Positions 1-9,580 of a DNA stretch of 64,000 nucleotides are shown here, one piece after another. Position 1 is the stretch's first letter. Every line of letters starts with the position of its first letter. A program made the position numbers and the translations under genes. Origin of the DNA: Diorhabda sublineata (taxonomy: Eukaryota; Arthropoda; Insecta; Coleoptera; Chrysomelidae); the NCBI RefSeq assembly GCF_026230105.1, contig NC_079486.1, positions 3,162,001 to 3,226,000 on the forward strand. The letters are read 5' to 3'. The notes below the pieces were generated by a model, which searched no databases, had not been told where the DNA came from, and was given only the letters and a program-made list of their open reading frames with translations.

Positions 1-799
1 ATATTCATCAACATAAAACATTGTGTTGTATACGTGAGTATTTTTATCAAATTACTTAGTTAAAGGTATAGAAAATGTGAAAAATAATTGTACATACCTA
101 CTATAAGAATCAAAATTTTAAAAATTTATACATTTTCAGTCAAAATTTACTTCATTACATAAACTACATTCACTTAATCTTCACGTATAAAACTTAAACA
201 TAAGTAAGTTTTCCAACTAGATACTAATTCCGTTTCTAACATTATAATGAATTCCGAAGTTCCTTTGTTTGAAACTTTGGTTTACTTTGACCTTGGACGT
301 ATAAAAAACATTAACCCAGCTGGCATGTTTGAATATAACTGAAGCCAACTTACAGTAAACCTCAATGTTGTCAAATTTTACAAATTATTTGTTTATTATC
401 TGGATGCAGGTTACGTTTCAAAAATATTTATTTATACATCGTAATATTATTAAAAACCAATAAGAATGTGGCTCTAGTTCTCACTAAATTTGGTTAATGG
501 ACAATATTTCCCACAATTGATCTAAACAAAGATCAAGAAAATAATTTTGGCGAGAATGTTTATGAAAAAATATAAGCTAGGCAACATTGCTATGTAACTG
601 TATTCATTTATGTTTTTGTTTTATCTAGCATAGAATGTTTGAAAGAAATAATATCAAATACTAGTTTTATTTGAATACAAATTTACTATAGACATGTACC
701 AACAAATCTTCGAGACAAACATATAGGTTTTTAATGAGGATATGCTTATTTATTATAATTATTAGTCAATTTAAGTCAAAAACAAGATGAAAGTAATGT

Positions 800-1312
800 G
801 AAAACAAAAAACAAAGGCTAATAGATTAGCCTGGCAAGCAACTTCAGTACTTTCATCAAGTTGAAGTGAAAAGTTTGTTTTATTTAAACTGTAATAGTGA
901 ATTTGACCGATTTTTTTTGCTTCCTTCTCAGTGAATGAAACTTCAGATTCTAACCTACAGAGTGTTCTGTTCCTTTTTTAGCTATCAACATGAATAGGCG
1001 ATAAGATGCAAATGTAGCTTGTCTATTTTTCTCACCAGAAATTGATGTTTTCGTTATTGAGTTTGACTTTAAGAATTCTTTTTCTTTGTACTGAAAGAAA
1101 TACATATGTTTTTTTTTGTGAAAAGTCTTTACAGTTTTGAAGGTTTCATACTCTCATCAGCAAATACTTCGAAACATAAAACACACTGAGGTAGCAGGTT
1201 GTCATCTGTGTCAGTAACCACAAAAACCATATTTCAAATAATCAGCAATGTACTTATGGTTCGGTTTTGCCTTCTTAGGGACTTCTTTTAAAAATTCTAA
1301 ACTAGCCTAATA
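800..1312 (-). pseudogene. hAT transposase fossil (ZBED5/FAM200-like), N-terminal part
   Basis: Conceptual translation of the reverse strand, allowing frame changes, gives the start of a BED-finger hAT transposase. A segment like KYIADYLKYGF is followed by QCVLCFEVFADESMKPSKL (BED-finger Cys pair), then SYRLFMLIAKKG, and finally LQLDESTEVAGQANLLAF, which carries the first catalytic Asp region of hAT enzymes. Several stops and frameshifts make it non-functional. The central and C-terminal catalytic regions are absent. The assignment to the ZBED5/SCAND3/FAM200 group rests on remembered family motifs, not on a search. Confidence 0.7.
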
Positions 1313-1419
1313 AAAATAAGTTTTGCATTGAGATGTTTATTATTATAAATTATTAATAAATGAATTTTGTCTTATCACTTGTTTTTAAATAAGTATTTTT
1401 AAGGCAATTACCATTTAAC

Positions 1420-2165
1420 CAATCTAATCACTTTGTACAAATTAAACATTATATGTGCAAATCGAACTAAACGAGTAATGGAGAACTGTTCTGAAAAGTT
1501 TTGATTGTATGTGACTTGGTTGAGATATTATAGATTATAAGGGAGACTAGCTAAAACGTTCAAATAAGATGTGAGAATGCTTATCGTTTGAAACGTAAAT
1601 GAAAATGATTTCTTTCTGAACTTGATTGATACAATCATACCTAATTTAGAATTGTATAAGTATGGAGAATTGGAAAATGGAGCCGAAGATACCTCCAATA
1701 ATGATCTTTAACTCGAATGGATACAATTATGGAATAAACGTTTGATTGAATGGAAAAGTGTTGATTATTTCATAAAGTACGCGAGGACAATTTGTGTGCT
1801 GCATTTACTACTACCTACTGCTACCACCACACTTACTATGATACTGTCTGACGCCGGTTTCGATGTACTCCTCTAGTTTCTATGTGATTTGTACAAAACA
1901 AACAAAATATTACTACGTATAATTTGATATCAAATGGTTATTTGATTGAATTAGTAACTCACTAAAGGTATTGAAGAAAATATGTAATTTGATCCATTTG
2001 GTCGAAAGATACAAAAAACTACAGGAAGAAGTGATTTATAAGATATCTACTGATTTTGGTATTTGTAATAACTGCAAATTATCAAAGGATTATTTCTTAA
2101 AGGAAAGATTATCATTACTCTGACTGAATTAGAACAACTCTAAAATTCAGTGGTAAGTTCAATAA
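1420..2165 (+). repeat. Exon-like repeat family Q, degenerate copy
   Basis: One of about ten copies in the window of an unidentified exon-like module. The hallmark is a peptide similar to LEWIQLWNKRLIEW near 1,710-1,760. A second hallmark near 1,830-1,900 corresponds to TITLSDACFDVLR in better copies. A third near 2,090-2,155 reads like QIELEQL followed by a splice-donor-like gtaagttc. This copy is full of stops. I do not recognise the parent protein. Confidence 0.45.
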
Positions 2166-2588
2166 TTACTCATCTTGTACTGGATACTGTGAACAATTTG
2201 AAATTATTATTATAATTATTTTCTAGTTTATGCTCTTTGAAAAATAGCAAATGAATGCTCTCAAATTTTTTCGATAATAATATAATGGGAATCGTATAGA
2301 ACTGCTTTTGTTTCTTATAATTAAAAATCACATTGTTAACAGAAGTTAATTTGAAATTAGAATTTTCTCTATATAGAAAAATTTTTTCTGATTTTGTATA
2401 ATAGTGCTCGTTTCTATAATTGATCTTCACACAAATGTTTTTGTAATCCATTTACTTAACACACTTTATCTGTCTTGATTGAACTTCTCAGTGAATATGT
2501 AACTAAATCCTAATTTTAATGTACGGACAAAAATAATTATTGAAAATTGTAAAGTTATTTAGGTTTTCTAGAAAATCCCAGTGTGACA

Positions 2589-2593
2589 GATTT
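2589..2593. other. Empty copia target site (GATTT)
   Basis: The sequence GTGACAGATTTTGTATAG here is the uninterrupted form of the site occupied by copia at 53,964-57,982, whose flanks are ctatacaaaatc on the left and aaatctgtcac on the right. GATTT is the reverse complement of the AAATC duplicated around that element. A second empty copy lies at 28,725-28,729. Confidence 0.85.
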
Positions 2594-2619
2594 TGTATAG
2601 AAATTTTAAAACTTTGACT

Positions 2620-3110
2620 TATATTTTGTATTGATTGATGTCTTATACCTTGTTATTTTCAAACTAAAACTATTTAGATGATGTTTCTGTTTGCCAATGA
2701 ACAAGAGAATTGTTCAGAAAATGGGAAAGTTTTGAAATTAAGAAAAAAGAAAGATCGTTTTAGTTCCATAAAAGGTTATTAGTTTTTCAACTAGAAATAT
2801 TCAAACAATTTAAAACAAAATATGCTCCAGTTTCAACAACTAGGCCACGTAAGGATTCAGATTCCTATATCAAAATGAATCATTTATTGAGATCTCTCTG
2901 TGGTAAAGCATTGTCGGTCGAATATAAAATCACCCTGTATTTACTGAGTTATATTTAGATTATGTAAATTCCAAAGATAATAATAATCTTTTTGTATTTA
3001 CTCAACCTCTAAACAGAACTAAATTTGTTTATTTCAAAGAAGATCTGTGTATATTTTAGGATTTAGCTTTACTTCGTTTATTTTATATGTATGTTTTAAT
3101 ACAATTTCAT
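2620..3110. repeat. Interspersed repeat T, with an ACAGGGTG-type terminus inside
   Basis: This block is the reverse complement of 53,462-53,963 and also occurs at about 28,760-29,250. A shorter piece is at 42,138-42,285. Around 2,925-2,940 it contains TCACCCTGTA, the complement of a TACAGGGTGA end like those in the intron of the PWWP gene at 52,106-52,488. No open frame is visible. It may contain a small non-autonomous DNA element. Confidence 0.5.
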
Positions 3111-3538
3111 TATTGTTCTATTTTATACTGTTCACTGCTTTATTGTATAAACAGCTTGAAATTGTTGTCACTATAGACATGGGCTCTTTGAAAAATAGCA
3201 AATTTTTTCGATAATAATATAATGGGAATCGTATAGAACTGCTTTTGTTACTTGCCATTTTTCTTGATTAAAAAATTTCTTATAATTAAAAATCACATTG
3301 TTAACAGAAGTTAATTTGAAATTAGAATTTTCTCTATATAGAAAAATTGTTTCTGATTTTGTATAATAGTGCTCGTTTCTATAATTGATCTTCACACAAA
3401 TGTTTTTGTAATCCATTTACTTAACACACTTTATCTGTCTTGATTGAACTTCTCAGTGAATATGTAACTAAATCAAAAGAATTATTGAAAATTGTGAAGT
3501 TATTTTGGTTTTCTAGAAAATCCCAGTGTGACAGATTT

Positions 3539-3735
3539 TGTTGTAATATTCGTTTCTTCTATAGTATAAATAAAAGAAATTTATACAGGTTCTTCTATAC
3601 TTTTATTACATTAGAAGTAAAACTACACAAAATGACTTGAATCTGAAAGTAACCATTTTTTTTTATCTTTTCTTGACATAATAATCATCCTTGCCAACTT
3701 AATTGCTGGGTTACGTTCAGTAATTTTTTACAACA
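3539..3735 (-). repeat. Copia 3' LTR (197 bp), copy 1
   Basis: In element orientation it starts TGTTGTAAAAAATTACTG and ends ATTACAACA, so it has TG..CA ends. It is preceded by the purine tract ending GGGGTAG and followed by GATTT read on the + strand. Its length equals the 3' LTRs at 22,341, 29,689 and 57,786. Confidence 0.9.
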
Positions 3736-3754
3736 CTACCCCTTAAACCAGCAA

Positions 3755-4036
3755 TTAATTTAGACCAATATTTTTAGTACAAAAAATATGCTTGGGATTA
3801 TGCAGCCCTTTTGTTAAAAGATCTGCTACCATTTTTTCAGTAGGCATGTATTTAATTTCAACCAAATTTTTTTCAATTACTTCCCTTACAAAATGGTACT
3901 TAGTGTCTATATGTTTAGTTCTGTTATGGTAAACAGGGTTTTTTAACAATTTTTGTGCACTTTGGCTGTCATTGAAAAGAATTACGGGCTTAGTCTCACA
4001 AAACTCATTTAAAAAACCACTAACAAATATGGCTTC
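3755..4036 (-). pseudogene. Copia RNase H C-terminal fragment
   Basis: Reverse-strand frame containing LFNDSQSA and RTKHIDTKYHFVREVIEKN, which match the second half of copia RNase H, including two of its acidic catalytic positions. It is out of frame with the reverse transcriptase upstream. The first half of RNase H (the region normally carrying SDADWA and STEAEY) is missing through a deletion shared by all four copies. Confidence 0.85.
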
Positions 4037-4826
4037 AATTTTAAACCGACTTCAATAGGAGTCAAAACAGTTTTAGCATCACCTAACTTGAAACGCTCTA
4101 ATAATTCTAAAATATAGTTCCTCTGATTAACTTTAATCAAATTGTTTTGTTTGTCAAAATCAATATTTAAACCTAAAAAATATTTGATTGGCCCCAAGTC
4201 TTTAATTTTAAATTGTTTTGACAATTCCTGATTGAGGTTGGTTTTAAAAACTGAGGAATTTGAACAAATTAAAAAATCATCAACATAAAAGGCCACTAGA
4301 ATTATAAATTTGTCCTTGTTTTGGAAAAATATACATGGTTCAAAACTTGATTGCTGAAAACCTAAGTCTTTTAAGACATTTTTTACTTTAATATTCCAAA
4401 TTCTGGAGGATTGTTTTAATCCATATATAGCCTTTTTAATAAACATACTTTATTTTCATTATTTTTTAGAATAAACCCCTCAGGTTGCACCATGTAAATT
4501 TCTTCATCCAAGTTTCCGTTTAAAAATGCAGTTTCTACGTCTAAGTGGTCAATATCTAAACTTAATTCTACAGATAAAGCAAACAATATTCTTATTGTAG
4601 AGTATCTAACTACAGGTGAAAAAGTTTCAAAATAATCTATACCAAAGGTTTGTGTGAAACCCTTTGCAACTAGCCGTGCATTATATCGTATTTCATTATT
4701 TGAATTCCTTTTTAAACAAAACACCCACTTATTTTGCACAACATTTTTGTTTGATGGATGGTCTACTAAAATCCATGCCTCATTTTTCATTAATGATTCG
4801 TACTCTCGTTCCATTGCTTTTCCCAT
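4009..4826 (-). pseudogene. Copia reverse transcriptase, broken into two frames
   Basis: Two overlapping reverse-strand frames (4,416-4,826 and 4,009-4,446) together encode the copia reverse transcriptase. Visible landmarks are NKWVFCLKR, ARLVAKGFTQ, DVETAFLNG and the catalytic FYVDDF. A single-base loss in an A-tract near 4,435 separates the two frames. A stop and a further one-base loss near 4,826 separate them from gag-pol. The frame ends with LKPYLLVVF at the RNase H deletion. Confidence 0.85.
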
Positions 4827-4831
4827 TTTCT

Positions 4832-7249
4832 TCAGTCACTTCTTGACATCGCTTCATCTACGGTCTTTGGATCTTGCTTTTCATCATAAGTTTCCTTATT
4901 CATCACATTGTATGAAATGTAACCTTTATAATTTCTTTTCTTTGACACCCTTCCTGATCTGGTTACAATTTCTTGATCATTAATTTCCTCAAAGTTTTCA
5001 CCTCCAGTTTCTTCTGGAATTTCATTTTCTTCTTCATTGATATTATTATTTGATCCTCCACCTTCTTCATTTATGTCACTATCATCCACTCCAGGTTTAG
5101 TTTTTGTTTGTAGGTCAACAGTAATTGCTGAATCAGGATCTGAGTTGCTAGTTTCAACCTTACAATTATTTATATTTTTAAAAGGTTGATTCAGAAATTC
5201 ATTAAATTTTACATTACGACTTATAATAATTTTATCTGTATCTGTATCTAGAATTCTATAAGCTTTACTATTTTCACTGTATCCCACCATAATACCTGTT
5301 TTTGCTCTTTTCTCTAGTTTAGATCTTTTTTCTTTTGGAATGTAAACAAAAGCCTGAGAACCAAATGTAATGAAATATGATAAATCAGGTTTCTTTCCGA
5401 CCCATAACTCATAAGGTGTCTTTTCTTTACTTTTAGTATGTAGTCTATTAGAAATGTAGTTAGCATTTGTTACTGCTTCCCCCCAATATTTATGGGGTAA
5501 ATTAGTATCTAATAACATACACCTTGCCGATTCCATCAATGTTCTATTTTTCCTCTCCGACACACCATTTTGCTCTGGACAATATGGTGCAGTCGACTGA
5601 AAGCTTATACCAAAACTTTTGAGTAGCTTCTGCACAGCTACCCCTGTATATTCCCCTCCATTATCACTTCTAAATGTTTTTGGATAGACCCCAAAAATAT
5701 TTTTGACTTCTAGAATGAATTCCTTTAGTTTAATATATACTTCATCTTTAGATTCTAACAAATAAAGTGTGGTATATCTTGAAAAATCATCAGTTAAAGT
5801 CAAAAAATATTTATTTTTACCAACAGTAGGGGTTCTCATAGGTCCACATATATCACTATGGATTATATCAAGAACTTTAAACGTCTTACTTTCTGATTTT
5901 TTAGGAAAAGATTTCCTCATTAATTTACCTTCAATACAAGTGACACATTGTTTTTTCTGACCACAATCATTTATTTTTATGCCAATAGCTAAATCTTTAC
6001 TTACTATCATTTTTATATCATCCGGGCTTCTGTGACCTAAACGTCTATGCCATGTATGTATATAATTATTCATTTCCTCACACGTTTTTACAATATTTAC
6101 TTTTTCTGAAAACTTGTTTAATTTATATAAACCATTACAGTATTTTCCTGTGGCTATAATAGAATTATTAATTTCTATATAATTACAATCATCAAACTTT
6201 ATGTTATAACCAGCTTTTGTAATTTTAGACACCGAAAACAGATTATTGCTTAGCTCAGGTACAAATAAAACATCTTTAAATTTTAAACTTATGCATTTAC
6301 CTGAAATTTCTGTTTTTACTAAAATATCACCTTTACCTTTGACTTGCATTTCCTGTCCATTTGCAACTATAATTTTATTTAACTTTGAATAGTCCAATTT
6401 AATAAATAATTCTGGATTATTTGACCTGTGACTTGTAGCCCCTGAATCAATATACCATTCTAGATTATTTTTACTGTTACTGGAAACATTGAAACAAAAA
6501 ACTGAGTCAGACAACTCATCACCTTCAACAGTTACTTTGGCATGTTGCTTTCCCTTATTTCTGTCTTTCTTCATGAAAAAACAATCTTTTTTGTAGTGAC
6601 CTTTTCTATGACAATAATAACATTCTATTTTTTCTTTCATCTTCTTCGAAAACTCTTTATTTGTGTTTAATGCCGTCTCTGTTGAACTGGTATCTTCTTT
6701 TCTTTTATACTCATCCATTAGTTTTCCCTTTACATATTCAAGAGTCAATTCATCATCTGGCCCAGCATCTAATGCTGTTACTAATGTGGAATAACTTTCT
6801 GGCAATCCATCTAACAATAATGCAGCTACATGGAAATCCTTAATAGTCTCACCAACTCCTCGTAGTCTTTCAACTAATTCTAGTATTTCTTTAATGTATT
6901 CATGCATTGGTTTATTTTCAAGTCTAGACTGATACAGCTTCCTCAATAAATACAACTTGTTACTTAAATTATTTCTTTCATGTACCTTTTGCAGTTCATT
7001 CCACATTTCTTTCGCATTCTTGCATTTATAAATGTGTGCTATCTGATTGTCTTCGATACTTAATGAAATTGTAGCTTGTGCTTTTTCATCTTTACGTTTC
7101 CATTCAACAGATGGTTCATTTGGTATTGCCTCTTCTACAACAGACCAATTTCCTTCTCGTGTAAGCAACATTTTAATTCTAAATTTCCAATTTTGATAAT
7201 TGTTGTTGTCTAATCTGGCGAAAGTAAACTTTACACTTTCAGATTCCAT
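4832..7249 (-). CDS. Copia gag-protease-integrase polyprotein, truncated (805 aa)
   Basis: An 805-codon reverse-strand frame beginning MESESVKFTFARLDNNNYQNW, the typical start of copia Gag. In order it shows a Gag capsid region, a zinc knuckle CYYCHRKGHYKKDC near residues 210-223, the aspartic protease motif WYIDSGATSH near 266-274, the integrase HHCC zinc site (HRRLGH..CVTC) and an integrase core with SDNGGEY and PEQNGVSERKN. It stops at MSRSD just before the reverse transcriptase, where the intact copy at 54,270 reads through. It lacks RT in frame and so could make only Gag, protease and integrase if expressed. Confidence 0.88.
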   Translation of the reverse strand: MESESVKFTFARLDNNNYQNWKFRIKMLLTREGNWSVVEEAIPNEPSVEWKRKDEKAQATISLSIEDNQIAHIYKCKNAKEMWNELQKVHERNNLSNKLYLLRKLYQSRLENKPMHEYIKEILELVERLRGVGETIKDFHVAALLLDGLPESYSTLVTALDAGPDDELTLEYVKGKLMDEYKRKEDTSSTETALNTNKEFSKKMKEKIECYYCHRKGHYKKDCFFMKKDRNKGKQHAKVTVEGDELSDSVFCFNVSSNSKNNLEWYIDSGATSHRSNNPELFIKLDYSKLNKIIVANGQEMQVKGKGDILVKTEISGKCISLKFKDVLFVPELSNNLFSVSKITKAGYNIKFDDCNYIEINNSIIATGKYCNGLYKLNKFSEKVNIVKTCEEMNNYIHTWHRRLGHRSPDDIKMIVSKDLAIGIKINDCGQKKQCVTCIEGKLMRKSFPKKSESKTFKVLDIIHSDICGPMRTPTVGKNKYFLTLTDDFSRYTTLYLLESKDEVYIKLKEFILEVKNIFGVYPKTFRSDNGGEYTGVAVQKLLKSFGISFQSTAPYCPEQNGVSERKNRTLMESARCMLLDTNLPHKYWGEAVTNANYISNRLHTKSKEKTPYELWVGKKPDLSYFITFGSQAFVYIPKEKRSKLEKRAKTGIMVGYSENSKAYRILDTDTDKIIISRNVKFNEFLNQPFKNINNCKVETSNSDPDSAITVDLQTKTKPGVDDSDINEEGGGSNNNINEEENEIPEETGGENFEEINDQEIVTRSGRVSKKRNYKGYISYNVMNKETYDEKQDPKTVDEAMSRSD

Positions 7250-7360
7250 TTCTGCTTTTAATTTGCTTTACAAGCCAAGCCGGCACGCCTTATTTTTTAG
7301 GTTAGCTTTTATACTTTACTTTGAAATTCACTGAAGCTTATTAAATCTGGCCTGGGCCCA

Positions 7361-7900
7361 GATAAATACAATATTAAACTCAAACCTGAATGGATGCAAT
7401 TATGGAAAGAACGTTTGATTGGATTGCACAGTAACAAATTGAGAAGTTTCAAAGAAGCATTAAGGAAATGATTGGCAATATTGAAAATTCCACATCAGAT
7501 AATACTTTCGAATGGCTAATGAAGATGCTTATAGAATACAAAATGGGGAAAGTGAATTGAATAATAGAGGTAATTATTTAATTACAATAAATATATGTAA
7601 AAACTTATGATATACATATTGATTGGTTGATTGTACAATGAATCGACACTGAGGACATACACACAGCTGCCCAAAATTTGTTAAATGAACAATTCACAAA
7701 AGTAAAAGTCCTTAAAAGATACTAGAAGAATATTCACATTGAGAAATCCAAGACATGTACTACTATTACCACACTCACTTTTACACTGTCTGACACCTGT
7801 TTCAATGTTCTCCATTAGTCTCTATGTGTTTTGTACAAAACAAAAAAATATTACCGAGCATAATTTAATTCAAGATCATCAGTTGATTGAATTAGTAAAC
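7361..7900 (+). repeat. Exon-like repeat family Q, copy at the copia junction
   Basis: It starts exactly where the copia sequence ends. The forward translation gives LKPEWMQLWKERLIGLHS and then RSFKEALRK, followed after a frame change by a segment corresponding to HQIILRMANEDA, and a gtaa donor-like site after NNRG near 7,570. A second block (7,640-7,850) corresponds to TEDIHTAAQNLLNEQFTKVK. Stops and frame changes mark it as degenerate. Function is unknown. The mirror copy is at 48,930-49,436. Confidence 0.45.
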
Positions 7901-8282
7901 TCACTCTCTACTCAATAACAACATTCTGTAGGCTAATGTAAAAGGCTTTTCTTGTTTGAATTTCCCGCCTCCCAACTGAAACGGCAACACTGCACATGTC
8001 AATAGGCAGTGTTGTTTTATTACTATTATTACTATATCTATACACGAAAAAATTACTAACAATAATTTATTCAATCTGCTTAAGTTATTTAAACAACTTT
8101 TTTTATTAACAGCAAGGACACGGAGGTAAACGTATCAATAGTTTTGGAGCTCAACGAGGTTTGAAATTTTTATAAAAAAATTCATGTATATCTTATATGA
8201 ATGAATAATCTACATACCTTCAATTTCAAACACATATATAAACATTTTTCTTCAAAACAATTAGAAAACACAATTAAGATTT
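7900..8282. repeat. Short inverted repeat inside the arm (partner 11,293-11,670)
   Basis: No gene is visible. The sequence from the CAACACTGC block to the end of the cysteine-cluster ORF is the reverse complement of 11,293-11,670. Each palindrome arm therefore contains a smaller palindrome centred between the two cysteine-cluster copies. Confidence 0.6.
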
Positions 8283-8935
8283 TTATTTCAACAAAGGGTT
8301 TGTGATAACCTTTTCAGAATGTAAATAAATGATTCTGTTAATGTAAAACGGTCGGTTAAACTTACATTCTGGTCCACATTTCTTAGAAGCACATTTTAAG
8401 CATTCTCCAAAGCAACCATGGCATCTTAAATTCAAGCAGTTACAAAGACCCATTTTTGATTTATTTTCATAAGATGTTGACGGCAATATCGTTATTTTTC
8501 TTCAATTTGTACACTACTGTCTCTGAATGGTAATAGGCTTGCGGAACCATATTGAAATGGTTTTTTTCATTTATTTCAATCGGTATCTTATACAGATTCG
8601 ATGTCGGTAGACTTGCGGAATCAAGTCGCCATGATCTTTCTCTATTTATATCAGTTTGTGGAGAATTTTGACTGGATGCTGTAGGTCTGAAGGATTTAAA
8701 TCGGATTAATGTTTTTCTTGAAAGCATCTTGTAAGATTTTTCAGTTTGTGGTTTTGTTGTAAGTGAATATAGATATATTTTCGAGATCAAATCTTACTTT
8801 CTTTTTTTTTGGAGGGCTAACGTTTTCATTCAGTGCTCTGACTCCACTGGATATTGACGGTATTGCGGAATTATACTTATACGTCTTAACTAGACATGAT
8901 TTTTTCCTTGGAGGTTTATCGTTATTTTCCTAAAT
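8283..8935 (-). pseudogene. ARF7EP-like cysteine-cluster gene fragment, type A
   Basis: The reverse strand encodes, in broken frames, a basic segment (KPPRKKSCLV and PPKKKKVRFDLEN), a middle segment (SWRLDSASLPTSNLYKIP) and a cysteine-rich end LCNCLNLRCHGCFGECLKC followed by ASKKCGPECKF. The spacing CxC-x4-CxxC-x3-CxxC-x4-C-x3-C fits the C-terminal zinc-binding domain of ARL14-effector-like (ARF7EP_C) proteins. That family assignment is inferred from pattern memory. Relative to type B (10,684-11,292), 38 bp are missing just before MPSTSYENK, which shifts the frame. A stop after TYNKTTN also breaks it. A donor-like GTAAGT lies within the codons for PECK, so the real exon may end there and the last 26 residues may be intron read-through. 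Confidence 0.55.
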
Positions 8936-9399
8936 AAAAATATTTTCAAGAACAAGAAACTAATTTTGATGAAAAAGTTTATGAAAATATATAAGCTAAG
9001 CAAAATGGCTGCCTTTGTTTACTAAATACTAAAAAAGCATTTTGAATAGATTTGTTGGAGTGAAATATTTTTGAGTGTTTAGATATTGTTCAAGTGATAT
9101 ATTAGTCTTAGTTTCAATTTTTAGTAAAGCTTTTTATATTTCCCCATTCCAGTCATATGGTTAAATTAGTTACTTACAAAACTCTACAGAATAGGATACT
9201 AGAATAATATATATTTTGACTTATAATATTATTATGAGGAAAGCAGTAGTCAAAAACAATTTGAAAGTAATGTGAAGAAGAGCCATGATTAGGAAAATGA
9301 TGCTGAAAACAAAAAACAAGAAACAGAAAAGTCAAAAGTGTAAAATGAAGAAAGAAAGAACAAGAAATAAGGAAATAAAGAAGATAAAATTATGCCCCA
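8936..9399. other. AT-rich interval, no gene recognised
   Basis: There is no convincing open frame or conserved motif on either strand. The left edge holds a splice-acceptor-like CTAAATAAA on the + strand, which is TTTATTTAG in the sense of the cysteine-cluster gene. Confidence 0.4.
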
Positions 9400-9580
9400 T
9401 CGCGTAATTTTACAACAAAAACAATCATATTTCATGAACAAGCCCAAACAAACTTGACAGCACTTTCACTCATTTCATCGCACAGAATGGCAAAAAGTCG
9501 GTATTGCTTAGGCTGCGACTTAATGAAATTTACAATCTTCACTGTATTATCAACCGCCGCTGGCTAAATTCTTTTTCTGT
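9400..9580 (-). pseudogene. hAT transposase fossil, internal part
   Basis: The reverse strand reads KIVNFIKSQPKQYRLFAILC followed by DEMSESAVKFVW. This corresponds to the NFIK..LF..LCDEM stretch of BED-finger hAT transposases, fused directly to the region seen as KVLSRLFKLLKEIILFL at 49,880. The usual HTEVRWLSRG segment is deleted. The mirror copy is at 47,215-47,400. Confidence 0.55.

Larger units (their letters stand above)
2170..3538 (-). repeat. Tandem pair of short units flanking an empty and an occupied copia site
   Basis: A reverse-strand sequence starting MDYKNICVKINYRNEHYYTK occurs twice (from 2,451 and from 3,416), each followed by the same flank that contains the copia target. The first unit is uninterrupted at the target. 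The second carries the copia 3' LTR from 3,539. The two reading frames (93 and 81 codons) diverge after about 47 residues because of a 31-bp indel. The same pair occurs at 28,306-29,688, and a partial copy begins near 63,780. The coding status of the small frames is doubtful and no family is recognised. Confidence 0.5.
1..7095 (+). repeat. Direct long duplication, copy 1 (partner 26,140-33,247)
   Basis: This segment matches 26,140-33,247 in the same orientation with only scattered substitutions and small indels. It runs through a hAT fossil, an exon-like repeat, a tandem pair of short units and a reverse-strand copia element. The match stops inside copia gag at 7,095, where the partner switches abruptly to another repeat at 33,248. 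The first 2.4 kb match again at about 61,604-64,000. Confidence 0.85.
3539..7360 (-). mobile_element. Ty1/copia retrotransposon, copy 1, 5'-truncated
   Basis: Reverse-strand element reading from the primer-binding region near 7,360 to the 3' LTR at 3,539-3,735. Gag, protease, integrase and reverse transcriptase are all recognisable, but the coding frame is interrupted three times after integrase. The 5' LTR and the first bases of the primer-binding site are missing: the element begins at the TGGGCCCAGG part of the site and joins repeat Q directly at 7,361. The target duplication GATTT abuts the 3' LTR at 3,534-3,538, the same site as the complete copy at 53,964. It is therefore a duplicate of one insertion event, not an independent one. 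Confidence 0.9.

Noticed and set aside
2170..2451. MDYKNICV frame family as a real small gene
   Set aside because: Copies are recent duplicates, so conservation is uninformative. Frames diverge after an indel, with no known domain. Kept only as part of a repeat.
4654..4983. 109-codon + frame (and similar frames at 30,806, 30,816, 56,536 and 56,630)
   Set aside because: Opposite-strand shadows of copia polyprotein coding sequence.
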